Of a stretch of DNA of 6,237 bases, positions 5,915 through 6,237 are shown piece after piece. The stretch comes from an uncultured Opitutia bacterium (lineage in GTDB: Bacteria; Verrucomicrobiota; Verrucomicrobiia; Opitutales; UBA953). How positions within the stretch are numbered: position 1 is the first letter of the stretch; every line of letters starts with the position of its first letter. The notes under the pieces were generated by a model. That model saw nothing but the letters and a program-made list of their open reading frames with translations. It was not told where the DNA came from and did not search any database. The stretch spans positions 1 to 6,237 of the forward strand of contig CAIRWP010000036.1 in NCBI GenBank assembly GCA_903882335.1, read 5' to 3'. Both the position numbers and the translations under genes were made by a program.

Positions 5915-5946
5915 GTTGATCGGTTGACCCGTTGGCCAGTTGGCCA
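5915..5946 (+). repeat. Octamer array 1 (four GTTGRNNN units)
   Basis: Four 8-nt units in perfect phase: GTTGATCG, GTTGACCC, GTTGGCCA, GTTGGCCA. The array begins 8 nt after the oxidoreductase stop codon and ends 11 nt before the terminator stem, so it would be transcribed in that gene's 3' untranslated region. The 8-nt period keeps GTTG fixed and varies the last four positions. Confidence 0.85.
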
Positions 5947-5957
5947 GGGGAAATCAG

Positions 5958-5980
5958 AGGCGGCGCAAGCCGCCTTTTTT
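5958..5980 (+). terminator. Intrinsic terminator of the oxidoreductase gene
   Basis: AGGCGGC at 5958-5964 pairs perfectly with GCCGCCT at 5969-5975 around a GCAA tetraloop (GNRA type), followed by a run of six T counting the last stem base. It ends transcription after octamer array 1. Confidence 0.93.
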
Positions 5981-5992
5981 GTGCCTTGGTAG

Positions 5993-6014
5993 GGCTGACC
6001 GTCCCCGGTCGGCC
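5993..6014. repeat. Nine-pair inverted repeat between terminator and array 2
   Basis: GGCTGACCG at 5993-6001 and CGGTCGGCC at 6006-6014 pair around TCCC with one G-T pair. No T-run follows on either strand, so it is not a standard terminator. It is one of four hairpin-forming sequences in this gene-free end. Confidence 0.5.
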
Positions 6015-6023
6015 GCCGGTATC

Positions 6024-6055
6024 GTTGATTAGTTGATAAGTTGACCCGTTGACGA
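6024..6055 (+). repeat. Octamer array 2 (four GTTGRNNN units)
   Basis: Units in phase: GTTGATTA, GTTGATAA, GTTGACCC, GTTGACGA. It is 32 nt long, as are the other two arrays. GTTGACCC is shared with arrays 1 and 3, and GTTGATTA with array 3. It faces array 3 across 33 nt. Confidence 0.85.
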
Positions 6056-6066
6056 GAATGGTTCCT

Positions 6067-6088
6067 CCGACGGATTCCGGATTCTATC
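6067..6088. repeat. Centre between arrays 2 and 3 with tandem CGGATTC
   Basis: The 33-nt stretch between the two facing arrays contains CGGATTC twice in direct tandem (6071-6084), and the short dyad TCCG-A-CGGA just before it overlaps the first copy. In a transcript this would be the loop between the two array arms. Confidence 0.45.
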
Positions 6089-6120
6089 TGGCCAACTAAT
6101 CAACCGATGAACGGGTCAAC
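6089..6120 (-). repeat. Octamer array 3 (four GTTGRNNN units, inverted)
   Basis: On the minus strand, read 5' to 3', the units are GTTGACCC, GTTCATCG, GTTGATTA, GTTGGCCA. The second unit has one change from the GTTG core and otherwise equals GTTGATCG of array 1. Three units are identical to units in arrays 1 or 2, but in a different order. Length is again exactly 32 nt. Confidence 0.85.
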
Positions 6121-6188
6121 TCTCCCCGGCTTCATCTCGCGCAGCGATGACGTGCCTGACCTCATGCCGAAATGCCGACGCATCCCGC

Positions 6189-6212
6189 GGACCAGCAGGG
6201 ACGCTGGTCCCT
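6189..6212. repeat. Overlapping alternative hairpins
   Basis: GGACCAGC (6189-6196) pairs perfectly with GCTGGTCC (6203-6210) around AGGGAC. Alternatively that loop, AGGGAC (6197-6202), pairs with GTCCCT (6207-6212) around GCTG. The two folds exclude each other. No coding frame covers this stretch; upstream of it, 6164-6179 holds an imperfect tandem of ATGCCGAA and ATGCCGAC. Confidence 0.5.
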
Positions 6213-6217
6213 ACCTA

Positions 6218-6236
6218 ACGCGAATGGTATTCGCGT
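6218..6236. repeat. Perfect inverted repeat at the window edge
   Basis: ACGCGAAT (6218-6225) and ATTCGCGT (6229-6236) are perfect complements around GGT. It ends one base before the window edge, so its relation to what follows is unknown; it could be an operator or leader structure of a gene beyond the edge, or part of the repeat cluster. Confidence 0.5.
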
Positions 6237-6237
6237 G

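Noticed and set aside
5915..6120. CRISPR array interpretation of the octamer repeats
   Set aside because: Units are 8 nt with no spacers of protospacer length, one array is inverted, and no cas gene is present.
6147..6218. Short open frame starting at the ATG at 6147
   Set aside because: Only 23 codons, no supporting motif, and it runs through the hairpin-forming sequence.

Overview
The window is a GC-rich chromosomal segment. Its gene content, a partial ebo cluster, a small mono-haem cytochrome c, and a PAS-AraC regulator beside an MFS transporter and a Gfo/Idh/MocA dehydrogenase, together with the protein style and strong G/C third-position bias, suggests a Verrucomicrobiota bacterium, most likely of the Opitutaceae type. 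This placement is inferred from composition and protein resemblance, not from a marker gene.

Left part, minus strand (1-1973). Reading leftwards from 1973: a secreted c-type cytochrome; a 92-nt gap with two hairpins; a small uncharacterised protein (1425-1123); a TatD-family metal-dependent hydrolase (1114-299) with its metal ligands intact; and the start of eboE (296-1), which leaves the window. The last three are packed with gaps of 8 and 2 nt and look like the head of an ebo (metabolite traffic) operon. Ebo genes are known in cyanobacteria for moving the scytonemin precursor across the inner membrane; the substrate in other phyla is unknown.

Middle and right part, plus strand (2199-5907). 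A 225-nt divergent intergenic region carries a 22-bp-spaced direct repeat that could be an AraC-type operator. It is followed by a PAS-AraC transcription factor, a candidate sigma70-like promoter, a sugar-type MFS transporter closed by a strong intrinsic terminator, and a Gfo/Idh/MocA oxidoreductase closed by a second terminator. The natural reading is a small carbohydrate or polyol uptake and oxidation module: the regulator senses a cytoplasmic ligand, the transporter imports the substrate and the NAD(P)-dependent enzyme works on it. The substrate cannot be told from sequence.

Right end (5908-6237). This non-coding stretch is the most unusual part of the window. It holds three arrays, each of exactly four octamers of the form GTTGRNNN. 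They draw on a shared set of octamers (GTTGACCC, GTTGATTA, GTTGGCCA, GTTGATCG) arranged in a different order in each array. Two of the arrays face each other around a 33-nt centre. Several perfect hairpins lie nearby. I know of no named element with this architecture.

Across the window none of the seven chosen start codons has a recognisable Shine-Dalgarno sequence, and five of them are directly preceded by CCC or GCC.
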